Shown one piece after another: positions 31,763 through 42,947 of a stretch of 64,000 nucleotides of DNA. Positions within the stretch are counted from its first letter, which is position 1. Every line of letters begins with the position of its first letter. Under the pieces are notes generated by a model. The model saw only the letters and a list, made by a program, of their open reading frames with translations. It did not search any database and was not told the origin of the DNA. The translations under genes and the position numbers were made by a program. Source of the DNA: Megalopta genalis (taxonomy: Eukaryota > Arthropoda > Insecta > Hymenoptera > Halictidae); NCBI RefSeq assembly GCF_051020955.1, contig NC_135013.1, positions 8,255,501 to 8,319,500 on the forward strand. Direction: 5' to 3'.

Positions 31763-32013
31763 ATAGCGATTACAACAACAAAACAAAATTATAAAACAAA
31801 CAATAACAAAATTATAAAAATAAAATATTGATTCTTCTGCAAATTTCTCCATTTCAGCCAAATTCATATAAGTCCAATATCATTATAATATGTTAGTTAG
31901 TTCCAAAACCATACTAAATAATACGAGAGTTTGTAAATGCTCGTTTCTGCCGAAAAGTGGCGCTGAGTAGCTGGTAGTCAACGTCCAGAACGGTTCGGAG
32001 TGCTAAGGGTTAA

Positions 32014-32298
32014 ATATGTAAAACCTGGAATAGAGAACGGCTCTCGAAACATCCCGAGATTTTTATATCGTCGCGTTCGCGAGACAGTTTATTTCGTTAC
32101 CGTATAAGTTTTGTTTGCGCAAACTTGCAATCTGCGGGGCAATTTCGCAAAATGTGCAGCGCATAACCGGTTGGCAGCCGAGTACACGTGTCGGCAGATA
32201 GAGAGCGTATGTGTGTCGAAGAGACGAACGTTTTGAGAGTGTTAAACAGTTTTTCAGCTTTCTTGAAGAACTCTTCTAAAAATTCATCTACCGAAAAT
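32014..32298. other. Noncoding stretch
   Basis: Nothing recognised; a 71-codon minus ORF has no motif. Confidence 0.45.
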
Positions 32299-32910
32299 CC
32301 TCGGTGAAACAATAATTTTCTTATAAATAATGTTTCTTTGTACGACTGAATATACGACTGAATTCATAATAATACTATACTGAGATTGCTTTCAATATAA
32401 ATAAGAAAAAGCTACTTTGTATTCATTATTTGTATTTATCCTTATTTGTAAAATCCTCGGTAAACCAATAATTTTCTTATAAATATTGTTTCTTTGTACT
32501 CAAATGTACGACTGAATTTATAATAATACAATACTGAGATTGCTTTCAATATAAATAAGAAAAAGCTACTTTGTATTTATTATTTATATTTATTCTTATT
32601 TCTAAACTTCTCGGTGAACTAATAATTTTCTTATGAATATTGTTTCTTTGTACTCAAATATACGACTGAATTTATAATAATACTATACTGAAATTGCTTT
32701 CAATATAAACAAAAAGAAGTCCACTTTCTATTTATTATTTCTATTTATCCTTATTTGTAATACCCTCGGTGAACTAATAATTTTTTTATAAATATTGTGT
32801 CTTTGTACTCAAATATACGACTGAATTTATAATAATATCATACTGAGATTGCTTTTAATATAAATAAAAAAAAGTCCACTTTCTATTTATTATTTCTATT
32901 TATCTATATT
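32299..32910. repeat. Tandem repeat, about 155 bp, four units
   Basis: Units begin at CTCGGTGAA...AATAATTTTCTTAT at about 32299, 32455, 32610 and 32764, each containing ACGACTGAATTTATAATAATA and GAGATTGCTTTCAATATAAA. Confidence 0.88.
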
Positions 32911-34439
32911 GTCTTTGTCACAAACAGAACGGAAGTTATCGAATTTCGTCAGTCACATTCCTCCATCGACAAATTTTACACAATTTCGAAATCATAGAAG
33001 AACATACCCGAACGTTACTTTTATACCGAAAACAATTTTTTTAACGAGTACATGCAATTAACCTTCCTGATTACTCGATCCACGGACGAAATCGGACGAA
33101 GCGAATCGGCGCTCGCCGTGTTAAAAAAAGGCGGGGGGGAAAAGAAAAAAGAAGCGATTTGGTCGCGATTCGATCTGGTCGCTTCCAAAAAGGAGTGGTC
33201 AATTAAGCCCGGCCGTTTTCGATCGTTTTCGCGGTCGGTGGAAGGGTTAAGCGTTTTTACGTCCTTCACGATGTCGCAGCGCGTGACGGTCGCGAGACCA
33301 TGAACGACCTTGTAGTTCCTGTCAGGGTCTTTCATAAAACTGCGGAGCGCCTCGCCGCGCCGCTCCGCGCCGCGGCGATCCGAGCCGTCTCATTTCGCTG
33401 CTGGATCGAGTAACGAAGTCGTGCGGTCGAACGGTCCTCGATCGTTTCTCGATCCTTCCCGCGTTCCATTTCTCTTTCCGTCTCTCGTCGTCTCGTGATC
33501 CGTGCACGCCCACGCAAACCGGGGCGACCACGATCGACATTGGTCATCCGGAACCCGCCGCGGAAACTTTCTCCTCTCGCGGATTCTAATCCGACGAATC
33601 TCGCTCTCGATCGATTCCACCTAATCCCGGCTCGCAATTTTCAATTTCGCTTGACGATCCGTGACACCGCGTGGCCGTTTCGCCGGTCGACGAAAAGAAA
33701 AAGCCGATCGGCGCGTTTCGTTAAACGGCCGGCTAACTTATCGACCTGGTTCCGCCGCGCCTCTTTTTGCTCGGTTTCCACGGGCGCACAGCTGCGCCAT
33801 TATTTTTGATCGCATCTCTCTCGAAGGGGAAATATTTATAATGCCGTCGCCGTGTTGCCGCCGCGCCTAAAAAACAAACGGAACGAGTCCCGGGACGTTT
33901 TTCTTCTTTTTTTTCCAACGGGCAAGGATACGGCCGGAGACGTATGACGAACCGTTTTCTCCTCTCTGCCTCACTCTCTCGCTCTCTCTTTTTCTCTCTT
34001 TTGCTACTCTCGTCCCTTCTGTCTCGCTCTCTGTCCTTCCTCGAAGGATTTTCTTTGTAATAAAATTTCAGGAAGGTGTAATTATCCGGTGTCGGTTAAT
34101 CGACGCCGGCCGAGGGCTCTCGCGGGACACCGCTTACCCGTTAATTACCGGCTTCCCATTATTGATTCGAGAAGGGTGTAATCGCTCGTGTTCCAGCCTA
34201 TTAGATGGCGCCTTTAATTAATTATTTTCGCGGCGAGGCTTGTTGTGTTGTTGCCCGGTTAACGGGAAGAGGCGGCTTCGGTGGCAACGCGGGAAAACGA
34301 GCGGGACAGGTGCGAGACGAAGAGGACCGGCTCCTGAATTTGACCAAGATTGATGACGGGGCCGCCGATCGCGTAAAATTTGTCTACCGTCAAAGGGAAC
34401 AGCGCCGCGGGAGCACGCGCTCCTACTCTTTTTTGCTTT
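32911..34439. promoter_or_regulatory. CpG-rich island
   Basis: GC-rich from about 33050 to 34420 with frequent CG dinucleotides and CGCCGCGCCGC runs near 33350-33380. Many overlapping ORFs, none with a domain. A promoter, first exon or conserved intronic regulatory block of a host gene is likely. Confidence 0.4.
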
Positions 34440-35014
34440 TTCTTTCTTTCCATCTTTCTCTCTTACCCTCTTTCTCTCTTTCTCTCTTTTTCTCCTTTTC
34501 TCTCACTCTTTCTCTCTTCCTCTCTTCCTCTCTTTCTCTATTCCTCTCTTCCTCTCTTTCTCTCTTTCTCTCTTATTCTTTTTCTCTCTTTCTCTCTTAT
34601 TCTCTTTCTCTCTTTCTCACTTATTCTCTCTGTCTCTCTCTCGCTCACTTTCTCTCGCGTGCTCTCTCTCTCTCTCTCTCTTTCGCGCTCTCCTCGCGCT
34701 CTGTCCCTCGCGCTTTCTCTCTCTCGCTCTATCTCTAGCGCTCTCTCTCTCTCGCGCTCTGTTCCTCGCACTCTCTCTCTCTCTCTCTCTTACTCTCATT
34801 CTTTCTTACTCTCTTTCTCTCTTACTCTTTCTTACTCTCTCTCTCTCTCTCTCTTACTCTCATTCTTTCTTACTCTCTTTCTCTCTTACTCTTTCTTACT
34901 CTCTCTCTCTCTCTTTCTCTCTTACTCTCATTCTTTTTTACTTTCTTTTTCTCTTACTCTCTCTTTCTCTCTCTCTCTCTTACTCTCATTATTTCTTACT
35001 CTCTTTCTCTCTTA

Positions 35015-35045
<31 letters not shown>

Positions 35046-35195
35046 TCTCAGTCTTTCTTACTCTCTCTCTCTTACTCTCAGTCTTTCTTACTCCCCCCCC
35101 CCCTCTCTCTCTTTCTCTCTTACTCTCAGTCTTTCTTACTCTCTCTCTCTTACTCTCAGTCTTTCTTACTCTCTTACTCTCTCTCTCTCTCTATG
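34440..35195. repeat. Long CT-rich low-complexity tract
   Basis: Over 700 bases of CTCTTTCTCTCTTACTCT-type repeats. The 293-residue S/L ORF through it is an artefact. Tandem sub-blocks (CTTACTCTCAGTCTTTCTTA) repeat several times at 35040-35180. Confidence 0.95.
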
Positions 35196-35806
35196 TCCCT
35201 TTTTCCCCATTTTTCCTTCCTCTTTTCCTTCCTCTCCGTCCCCGTGCACACGTTAGTTTGAACCGCCGCCGTAATAAACGAATCATTTGTCTGATTTAAT
35301 AACGCCCCGGTGGGCCCGGCCAGCGCGGGAATGTTACTTTACGATAATTATCGTAGTTTATGGTGATCGCCGGCATTATCTTGGCCCTATACTCGTTAAA
35401 TTAAAGATCGCGAGCGCGTCGCCATTTACATGAAACCGAGTAAACCCGAAGCGACAACTGCTCATCAAGAATCATTTTCGATGCTTCAGAGCTCGTTCAC
35501 CATGGTAATTCATGGCTGTGTCCGAGGGCTGCCGGAACACCTGGGGACAATCGGATCAGGCATTTTATTTCTGGAGCCGATCGAAGCATTTCTATGCGGT
35601 CCATGACGTTAATTAGATTCTCGGTGCGAATTTATTGCCGCTCTGGGAACCGTCTACGTTCGACGTAACGTTCTTTTGAAACAGTCCTCGTATTTAGGCA
35701 GCCAGAATTTTACAGAGTTGCCGAATGAAAATCGATTTTGCATAGCTTGGAATAATTGTCGATGTTAAATTTAAGTTAACCATTTTTTAATTTAGTCTAA
35801 TCTTAA
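35196..35806. other. Host-like mixed-GC region
   Basis: Blocks such as ACGATAATTATCGTA near 35342 and scattered AATTA motifs resemble intronic regulatory DNA. No exon recognised. Confidence 0.3.
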
Positions 35807-36043
35807 CCACTTTCGCATGTCTCTCAGCTTCGTAGATTCAAGCTAATAATATATTTTTATCATAAATTTAAATTACAATGAATTTTTAAGAGAGATTTAA
35901 ATGAAAATATTTGGATCTATATTAGAGAAGTATAGAATTTTTAGTATGGTATTTAGTGAAACAATTAGTCGTCCGATGAACCATAATCATTTTTCTTAAT
36001 CCTTTGTGGCTGTAACTCTGAAGTCACATATTCCTTTTATTTT

Positions 36044-36078
<35 letters not shown>

Positions 36079-36116
36079 TTAATTAACCGGTGCGAGCTCT
36101 TGACACAAGAATAATC

Positions 36117-36746
36117 TTAACCTTTTAGGACCGACGCGCCACTATAGTGGCTTCCGTGGATGTCATCTTCCAGAACGACACGCCACTATAGTGACTTTCG
36201 CGGATGTCACCTCTCTGGACGACGCGCCACTGTAGTGGCTTGCTCTAGTAGCTCACTCGCTCATCGTTTGAACCAAATAATCGTCTTCATATGCATTGTT
36301 TCACACTTCTTTTGTCTTCGCATCGATTTACAACAGTCTACAGGGTGTCCCAAAAATGTCTCGCAATCCGGGAATGGCGGGTTCCTCGGATCATTTGAAG
36401 CAACTTCTTCCTTTACAAAAATTTTCTCCGAGGCACCGTTAACGAGTTATTAACGAAAAACAATTACCAATAAGAATCGAGTACGGCTGACGCGAGGCGG
36501 CCCAGCCAACCAGCGCGCGAAGCCTAGTTCCGCTCATTGGCTCGATCGCCTCGCGCCAGCTGAGCTCGCCTCTCATTGGTCACTGTTTTTCGTTAATAAC
36601 TCGTTAATGGTGCCTCGGAGACAATTTTTGTAAAGGAAAAAGTTGCTTCAAATGGCCTGAGGAACCCGCCACTTTCGGATTGCGAGACATTTTTGGGACA
36701 CCCTGTATATACAGTATCAGACTCTGTACAGTACCTAAAAGGTTAA
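36117..36746. mobile_element. P8 TTAA element with triplicated palindrome
   Basis: TTAACCTTTTAGGACC at the left, CCTAAAAGGTTAA at the right (TTAA 36117-36120, 36743-36746). Inside the left end is a 42-49-base unit repeated about 2.5 times, each centred on CCACTATAGTGG (36139-36150) or a one-base variant. An N MITE is nested at 36341-36705. No coding sequence. Confidence 0.82.
36339..36707. mobile_element. N-family foldback MITE nested in P8
   Basis: 365 bp flanked by TA; termini CAGGGTGTCCCAAAAATGTC and its inverse. Arms include CGTTAACGAGTTATTAACGA and CTCATTGG/CCAAT blocks around a GC-rich centre. Tc1/mariner-class by TA target. Confidence 0.88.
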
Positions 36747-37350
36747 GGCTAAATCCGAGAGATCTCGCAATGACGCAAATTACAGTTTGAATCCAAAACA
36801 ACGCAAATAAAATAGAAAAATCAATTATGCATCATGATTGTCTCACGCTTCGCACATCGGAGGAAATCGAAGCTGTTTCAACCCGTTCATTCGTGTGCAA
36901 AGATCGATATCAGTTTCAAGTAGGATAAATTTTCTTATATTTTTTTAAAAAACTTAGACCACACGAGCGGGTTAAAAAGAACAGACCACTTTCGCATGTC
37001 TCAGCTTCGTAGCTTCGAGCTAATAATACATTTTTCTTATAAATTTAAATTACAATGAATTTTTAAGAGAGATTTAAATGTGTGTGTGTGAAAATATTTG
37101 GTCATTGCTAGAGAAGTATAGAATTTTTAGTATAGTATTTAGTGAAACAGTTAGTCGTCCGATGAACCAAATTACAGTTTGAATCCAAAACAACGCAAAT
37201 AAAATAGAAAAATCAATTATGCTGCTGCTTATGAAAAATCAATTATAATCTGTTTCAACCCGTTCGTTCGTGTGCAAAGATCGATATCGGTTTCAAGTAG
37301 GATAAATTTTCTTATATTTTTCTACAAAACTTAGACCACGAGGGTGTTAA

Positions 37351-38011
37351 GAAAGAACAGACGTGTTCCATATGGATCTCGAAGCGATCATTCCCTTAAT
37401 CCATGAAAATCGCAATTACTCGAAGGCTGATTAACGCGGATCCGCTTTGCCTCGCCGGTCGGATCGACTAGAACGTCGCCCGAATGGCCAGCAATTTTCC
37501 TTTATCTCGGCGTTGCCTAAGGTGGCACTAACGAATGAATATTGTAGCAGAGAATGATTCATTGTGCCGTGGCACTGTGTGTGCGTGTCATCCACCGGTA
37601 ACGTCGAGCAGCCGGACCCTGAAGATGCTAATGCGATTATAATGAGGGAATACTGTGATATTCTCTTATAACGCCGGGCCGCCGGGTGAAATCGATATTT
37701 TTAATAGCCTTTCGCGGGGATTAATTATAGCCGGGGCTGATTTATTTCGCCGCGCCGGTGTTTCCAATACCGTGTTAAAACAGCCGGTAAAATGGTAAAC
37801 CTGAATTACAAGTTCGACGTGTTCCGAGCAGCCGCCGATAATTCAAAGATATCGCGGAGGTTTTTGCAATTAATTGAACGAGATGTTCTCGCCTCGGCCA
37901 CCAACGTGATTTTTCAGCGATCCCTCGCCACGTTCGAGCGGAAAATCCCTGCCCCGCGACCAGTCGACACGGTTGTTCGCGAATTACATTCTGTTCTACC
38001 TGTTGTTACAG
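37351..38011. other. Presumed intron upstream of the LIM-PET exon
   Basis: Mixed-GC DNA with AT-rich homeodomain-like motifs between GC-rich blocks, typical of insect intronic regulatory sequence. It ends in a pyrimidine-rich acceptor TTCTACCTGTTGTTACAG at 38011. The 117-codon ORF starting 37792 is a different frame from the exon and is rejected. Confidence 0.4.
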
Positions 38012-38137
38012 AATGCTGTCACCCGGTCAAGACGGCCAGCCTAACAGTTACGCGCATGGTAATGTTGTCCTTCAAGGTGCACCCTGCGGTCAGTGTCGAG
38101 ATTTATGCCCGGCCGGATACGTGCCCCACTTTTGGAG
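38012..38137 (+). CDS. Testin/Limpet-type LIM-PET protein, likely first coding exon
   Basis: Seen: acceptor TACAG|A at 38011/38012, ATG at 38013, 41 codons ending GYVPHFW plus two bases (AG), then donor GTGAGT at 38138. The residues GAPCGQCRDLCPAGYVPHFW match the N-terminal cysteine motif of Testin-like proteins (GAPC-x2-C-x3-C...HFWR), which precedes the PET and LIM domains. The split codon AG+R gives the expected Arg or Ser. Known: these are cytoskeletal and focal-adhesion scaffold proteins. The start sits about 20 residues before GAPC, as in Testin. No further exon of this gene was found to 64000, so the next intron is either very long or hides short exons. Confidence 0.62.
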
Positions 38138-38297
38138 GTGAGTAAGCCAGACACATTTTCTGTGCGCCGCAACGCGCGCGAGAGCACGTTCACCTTTTCG
38201 CTTCGAAGGGCGTGCACGGGGTGCCCCTGCATATGCGATGCAATGAACCGCCGCGCCGCTCTCATCGCTTCTCGCGCCGACACCATCGATTTAACGC
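38138..38297 (+). other. Start of the downstream intron
   Basis: GC-rich sequence following the donor; includes CGCGCGAGAGCACG. No other feature. Confidence 0.4.
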
Positions 38298-39182
38298 TCT
38301 ACGTACCGAGCATTAAAAGTGACCGGTTCGTCCGATCTCGTGAAAGCTGTGTGATTTATTTAGTCTTCGAGCAGTTTTTATTGTAATCGGAGTTTGCCGA
38401 TCTTTGTGCAAAATAAACGATATATCTGTTAATTGAATAGAAAGTTCGTTGTTCCTTCGATCGTTTCGATGGATTCAAAATAATATACAGAATGTACTAT
38501 AATTATGTTAACAACTGGAAAGAGTGAATCATTTGGAGGAACTTTTTCCTTAGCGAAAATGCAATCCGCGGCTTCGTTTGCGAGTTATTAAGGAAAAACC
38601 GGTGACCAATGAGAGGACGAGCTCGCCTAGGGCTAGGCGGCCGAGCCAATCGGCGGAACCGAGCTTCGACCGCTCGTTGGCTCTGCCGCTTCGCGCAAGC
38701 TAATCTCGCCCTCCCATTGGTCACTGTTTTTCCTTAATAACTCGTAGGCAAGCTCCGGTAGCGCGAGACGGCCGAGTAAACTAGCGCACGAAGCCTAGTT
38801 CCGCGGTGACCAATGAGAGGCGAGCTTGACTGGCGCGACGCGGCCGAGCCAACGAGCGCACGGAGCCCAGTTCCGCTAGTTGACTCGGTCGCCTCGTGCC
38901 AGTCGAGCTCGCCTCTCATTGGTCACCGCGGAACTGGGCTTCGTGCGCTCGAGCTCGAGCTCGACTGGCACGAGGCGGCCGAGTCAACTAGCGGAACTGG
39001 GCTCTGCGCGCTCGTTGGCTCGGCCGCCTCGCGCCGGCCGAGCTCGCCTCTCATTGGTCAGCGTTTTTCGTTAATAACTCGCAAACGAAGCCGCGGATTG
39101 CATTTCCGCAAAGGAAAAAGTTACATCAAATGATCTCAGGAATCACCTTGTTCCAGGTGTTAATATAATTATGGACAACCTG
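38298..39182 (+). mobile_element. Expanded N-family foldback, inverted partner of 53573-54525
   Basis: From CTACGTACCGAGCATTA to about 39130 the sequence matches the reverse complement of 53600-54466, including unique non-palindromic sequence (GCTGTGTGATTTATTTAGTC). The centre (38590-39070) has nested GC-rich palindromes bounded by CCAATGAGAGGCGAGCT and its inverse. The termini are worn. The A/S/R-rich ORFs are artefacts. Confidence 0.8.
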
Positions 39183-39439
39183 TATTGACATTTTTTAATT
39201 GCTGCAATCTTTCTACTACTCTGAATTTGAACTACTCAATTTTGCTATAAATGCATCAAATCCGCTGTCTAATCCAAAGTTATAGCAGTTCAAGGATCAA
39301 CAAATTTTCGTTCAACTTTCGTTCATGCTTTCATTTTGTGGAGTGCTTTGTCTATATTATCCGAATGATCCTTCAGTTTTATTTATTTTTAATTAACTTC
39401 TTGGCAACTAGAACGTGCAGAAATGAACGAAATCTCTTA
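39183..39439. other. Noncoding spacer
   Basis: AT-rich; a 68-codon ORF has no motif. Confidence 0.5.
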
Positions 39440-39595
39440 TATTGGGTTGGCAATTAAGTAATTGCCGATTTCAGTTATAGATGTCTCTCACTCACATTTT
39501 TATGATATCCGTAAATGTTATATTATAAAATTATTATTATTATTATTATTATTATATTATTTTTTATTATCCGCGAATGTTAGCAACTGAACAAA

Positions 39596-39958
39596 TTGAA
39601 TGCAGCGATCAAGGAAAAGCGACCAGAATTGGTCAATCGTAAAGGTGTCATTTTACAGCAGGACAATGCTAGGCCGCACACGTCTTTGTCCACTCGCCAA
39701 AAATTGATGGATATTGGTTGGGAATTGATATTACACCCACCATATAGCCCTGATCTCGCGCCATCGGATTGCCACTTATTTCGATCCCTGGACAACTCCC
39801 TTCGTGGTAAAACTTTTAACGATGACGACGCTGTAAAATCTCACTTAACTCAGTTTTTGGCCGAAAAGGATCAGACTTTCTACGAGCGTGGAATTTTCAA
39901 GTTGTCAGAGAGATGGCGAAAGGTCATCGAACAAAATGGAAAATACATTACAGATTAA
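39596..39958 (+). pseudogene. mariner transposase, C-terminal half
   Basis: 120 residues with two catalytic aspartates in QQDNARPH and APSDCHLF separated by 34 residues, the DD34D signature, and HPPYSPDLAPSD. The first catalytic Asp and the N-terminal DNA-binding domain are missing. The frame is open to the stop, whose TAA is part of the TTAA used by the nested MITE. Confidence 0.93.
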
Positions 39959-40203
39959 CACGTTCCGTGCCGAGCTTTTTTTACTCGAATCTTCACACTT
40001 TGATATTTTACTAAAACTTGATGTATTACGTGCAATTATTAATTCTCGTACACATAACAACGTAACAAAAACTTATCAACGCCCATTCTTGCGGTGGAAA
40101 TTGATTCTTCGGTTCTAAATTTCTTGTAAACAATTTGTTCAGTTCACTAAGTAAACATGCAAGCGTGTACCATCGATGGTACACGTGGCACGGAACGTGT
40201 TAA
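39955..40203. mobile_element. P10 TTAA MITE inserted at the mariner stop codon
   Basis: TTAA at 39955-39958 and 40200-40203, termini CACGTTCCGTGCC and inverse GGCACGGAACGTG. Palindrome GTGTACCATCGATGGTACAC at 40165-40184 next to the right end. 249 bp including both TTAA. Confidence 0.93.
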
Positions 40204-40274
40204 ACTTCGTTCCAAGTGAAAAAATTTTTTATTTCAGTGAACAAATCGGCAATTACTTAGTTGCCAACCCAATA

Positions 40275-40985
40275 CAACCAGATCAGAAACTACCTTCTCC
40301 CATTGATAACGAAACAGTGTCGGAAGAGCACGCGACGCGAAGTTCATCTAGCTGGAAGAACGTGTATCCAGTAAAGTAGAAGAAGATCGAGGTGGCTCGA
40401 GCACGGTCGAAAGACGTGGGGAGAAACATGTCGTTCAATTTGAAATCCAGGAGTCGGACGGTGTCTCTCGGGGTATCGGACAATTAGTTCGGCGGTTGTA
40501 ATGGGCCAGCTGGCTAAGTGTATATAAGGTGTCTCATTTTGTCGGACGATCGACCGAAGGTTCCCTCGGGCGACGTAGTAGTATGCATAAGACGACGACG
40601 CGGCGGCTGGGCGGGATAAACTCGACGAAAGCGAAGTCAACGCTGATTCCGAGATGGCAGCGGGAGAGAAGAGTTCCGCCGCGCGGCACGGAGAGTTATC
40701 ATTAACCGGCGATGCGATCACCCAGGGAAATTACTGGCGAACGCCGCGCGCCGGTGTAAATACTTGGGTAATTCCGGCTAAACGAACCCGGTCACGATGC
40801 ACGCGATCTCCTTCTTTGATTCTCTACCGACGCCTGGATCGTTGTGGACGCTCGCCGGAAAGGAAAAGTAAATGGCACGGCGGACGGTCGGACGAGTGAA
40901 ATCCGGCGAGTACGTGTAACGCGGAGAAAAAGATGCCAGGAAAGAACGCCGATGTTCGAAACGGAAAATTGTACCGAACGGGTAC
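40275..40985 (+). promoter_or_regulatory. Host region with candidate TATA promoter
   Basis: TATATAAGG at 40521-40529, then a CpG-rich block with an ATG in good context at 40654 (GAGATGGCAGCG) opening 81 codons. A possible donor TTGG|GTAATT lies at about 40768. I do not recognise the peptide, and no initiator is obvious. Weak candidate first exon. Confidence 0.22.
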
Positions 40986-41390
40986 GGGAGAGAAAGAGAG
41001 AAAGGGCGAGAGGGAAAGAGAAAGAGAGAGTGAGAGAAAGAGAGCGCGAGAGAGCGAGAGAGAGAGCGCGAGAGACAGAGCGCGAGAGACAGAGCGCGAG
41101 AGAGAGAGCGCGAGAGAAAGAGAGAGAGCGAGAGAGAGCACAAGATAGAGAGAGAGCGAGAGAAAGCGAGAGAGAGAGCGAGAGAGAGCGTGAGAGAGAG
41201 AGAGAGAGCGAGAGAGAGCGAGAGAGAGAGCGAGAGAGAGAGAGCGAGAGAAAGAGAGCGCGAGAGTGCGTAAGAGAAAGAGAGAGAGAGCGCGAGAGAG
41301 AACGCGCGAAAGAGAGAGAACGCGCGAAAGAGAGAGAATGCGAGAGAGAGAGAGAGAGAGCGCGATAGAGAAAGAGGGAGAGAGAAAATC
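40986..41390. repeat. (GA)n-rich low-complexity tract
   Basis: GAGAGAGCGAGAGA repeats over 400 bases on the plus strand. Long E/R and S/L ORFs on both strands are artefacts. Confidence 0.95.
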
Positions 41391-42947
41391 GGCGACCAGA
41401 GGATCAAGATCCACGGGGTTAGTCACGATCCTGCGATCGATAAAACGAGGACGTCCGACAGGGTGACCAACCTTCGCGTAAACGATCCGTATCGCGTGAT
41501 CCAGCCGAGTTTTTCCGCTCCCGGTGTGAGAAGTATCGTGATTTTAATGCGATTCCGCTGTTTTACGAGTCCTCGGGAATTCTGGCTGTTCGCTCGGTTG
41601 TTTTGCAATCGTTGCGATCAATGGTATGTCTTTATCGAAGAAGCGTTGGCAAACGTTCTCCGCGGTGGCGATGTTTTAATAGGAAGTTAGTTGCGTGTCA
41701 CTGAAAACGGATGGATGGGGTGGAGTTGCGGTGCGCAGATCCGCGCGGTTTTCCGCGGCTTTATTTCTGTGTAATCGGAAATGGGATTGTGTCAATTTTT
41801 TCTTAGAGCAATTAAACGTACGAAGGGAGTATCAATTAAAACTAGAAGCTCTAAACGCGCCTGTCTAATGAACTCTGTCGATTTCCTTATGGATTACGAG
41901 TGGTTCATTTTTTTTTCTGCATCAACGCGTTCCGCGTAACGAAATAAAATAAATAAACTCGAATGAAATGCGACGATTTAATATTGTACCATTGTTAAAC
42001 TATTAATGTGAACGCGAGTAACGATGACGAAGTTCATTTAAACTTTGTGTAATTTCTATTGTAATATACGTATGCTTGGATAAAGAAATTGATCAAAAAG
42101 TTTGTCGTCGAAAGATTTTTATGACTTTTCTAGCTGCGAATGAACAAACGAGAAACTAATGTTTTCGATCGGTTTGGTGTTTCTAGCGTTAAACCGTTTC
42201 GTTTTTGATTGTCGTTGATTTGTAGGAAGTTTACCAAATCGAAGCTTGAATCAAGAAAAATCCAAACGTGCAAGGATGCAACCGAGTGCATTTTAGAACG
42301 TGTTTCGCCAACTTTCGCAGAACAAATCGGAAAATAAATCCGTTCGATTTCGTCATCGCCGATCTCTTTTTTTGAAATCAATAAAATCGAAGCACGATCC
42401 ACAAAAAAAAAGAAAAGAACCCGAAACATGCGTCCAAGTGTCGAAGGATGCGTGCAGGTGCATTTCAAAACGCGTTTTCGGAGAACCGCGGTACGAATGG
42501 ATCGCTAAAGAATGACAGTGGGCTCGGTGGAGAATTATCGAGGGTGATTTGCAGTTCGCGTCGATGAGAAGTTTGAAAACTGCGGTGTACACACCGCGGA
42601 ACGTGTTGTTTATGTATATGTGCACGGGCGTCGCTGTGACTATTTCGAATGGAACGCCGTATAACTAACCTCGTCTTTGCTGGAGACCAATTTATGACGC
42701 CGCGCCGGTGCACGCGCAATACATATAGAGACAGAGCACGACTAACTGGTTTTCGTGATCGATTATTTATCAATTACTTATGACTCCGCTTTTTCCACGG
42801 ACCAACTCGGCTGCCCGAGGAGACGTCGATGCTATTCTTGCGGTTCTTTTTCCGTCGCTGACAGCGCATCGCCGTAAAATGCTTCGCATTCGTTTTCATT
42901 ATGATTTCCACTTGCATCGTGTTGCAACCATGGCACATACTTGTTAG
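41391..42947. other. Host-like noncoding DNA
   Basis: Mixed composition; ORFs of 60-112 codons on both strands have no motifs. CCAATTTATGACGCCGCGCC near 42688 is GC-rich. Nothing firm. Confidence 0.35.

Larger units (their letters stand above)
30972..32013 (+). mobile_element. P9 piggyBac-like element, internally deleted
   Basis: TTAA at 30972-30975 and 32010-32013, termini CCCTTTGCACTCCG and inverse CGGAGTGCTAAGGG. TGTCCC...GGGACA semi-palindromes occur twice just inside the left end (30991-31009 and about 31034-31053). 1042 bp. It contains a 65-codon acidic ORF (31568-31762) like the N-terminus of a piggyBac transposase. No catalytic domain. Confidence 0.8.
35807..37350 (+). repeat. Tandem duplication, one copy enlarged by insertions
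   Basis: The block starting CACTTTCGCATGTCTC at about 35810 recurs at about 36983, with the same GTCGTCCGATGAACC, AATTACAGTTTGAATCC and CAAAGATCGATATC landmarks, ending near 37350. The second copy runs straight from GATGAACC to AAATTACAG; the first has about 790 extra bases there, including P8. P8 therefore either arrived after the duplication or was lost from one copy. Confidence 0.82.
39440..40274 (+). mobile_element. mariner element, internally deleted
   Basis: TA at 39440-39441 and 40273-40274; inverted termini TTGGGTTGGCAATTAAGTAA at 39442 and the inverse ending 40272. The 5' two-thirds of the transposase are deleted and replaced by a short (TTA)n run near 39527-39560. A TTAA MITE (39955-40203) sits at the transposase stop codon. 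Without the insert it would be about 580 bp versus about 1.3 kb for a full mariner. Confidence 0.93.

Noticed and set aside
34380..35261. 293-residue ORF rich in Ser and Leu
   Set aside because: It is translation of a CT-rich low-complexity tract; any frame gives S/L repeats. The same applies to 25927-26572 and 40778-41426.
37792..38145. 117-residue ORF overlapping the LIM-PET exon
   Set aside because: It is in a different frame from the cysteine motif, spans the acceptor site and has no domain.
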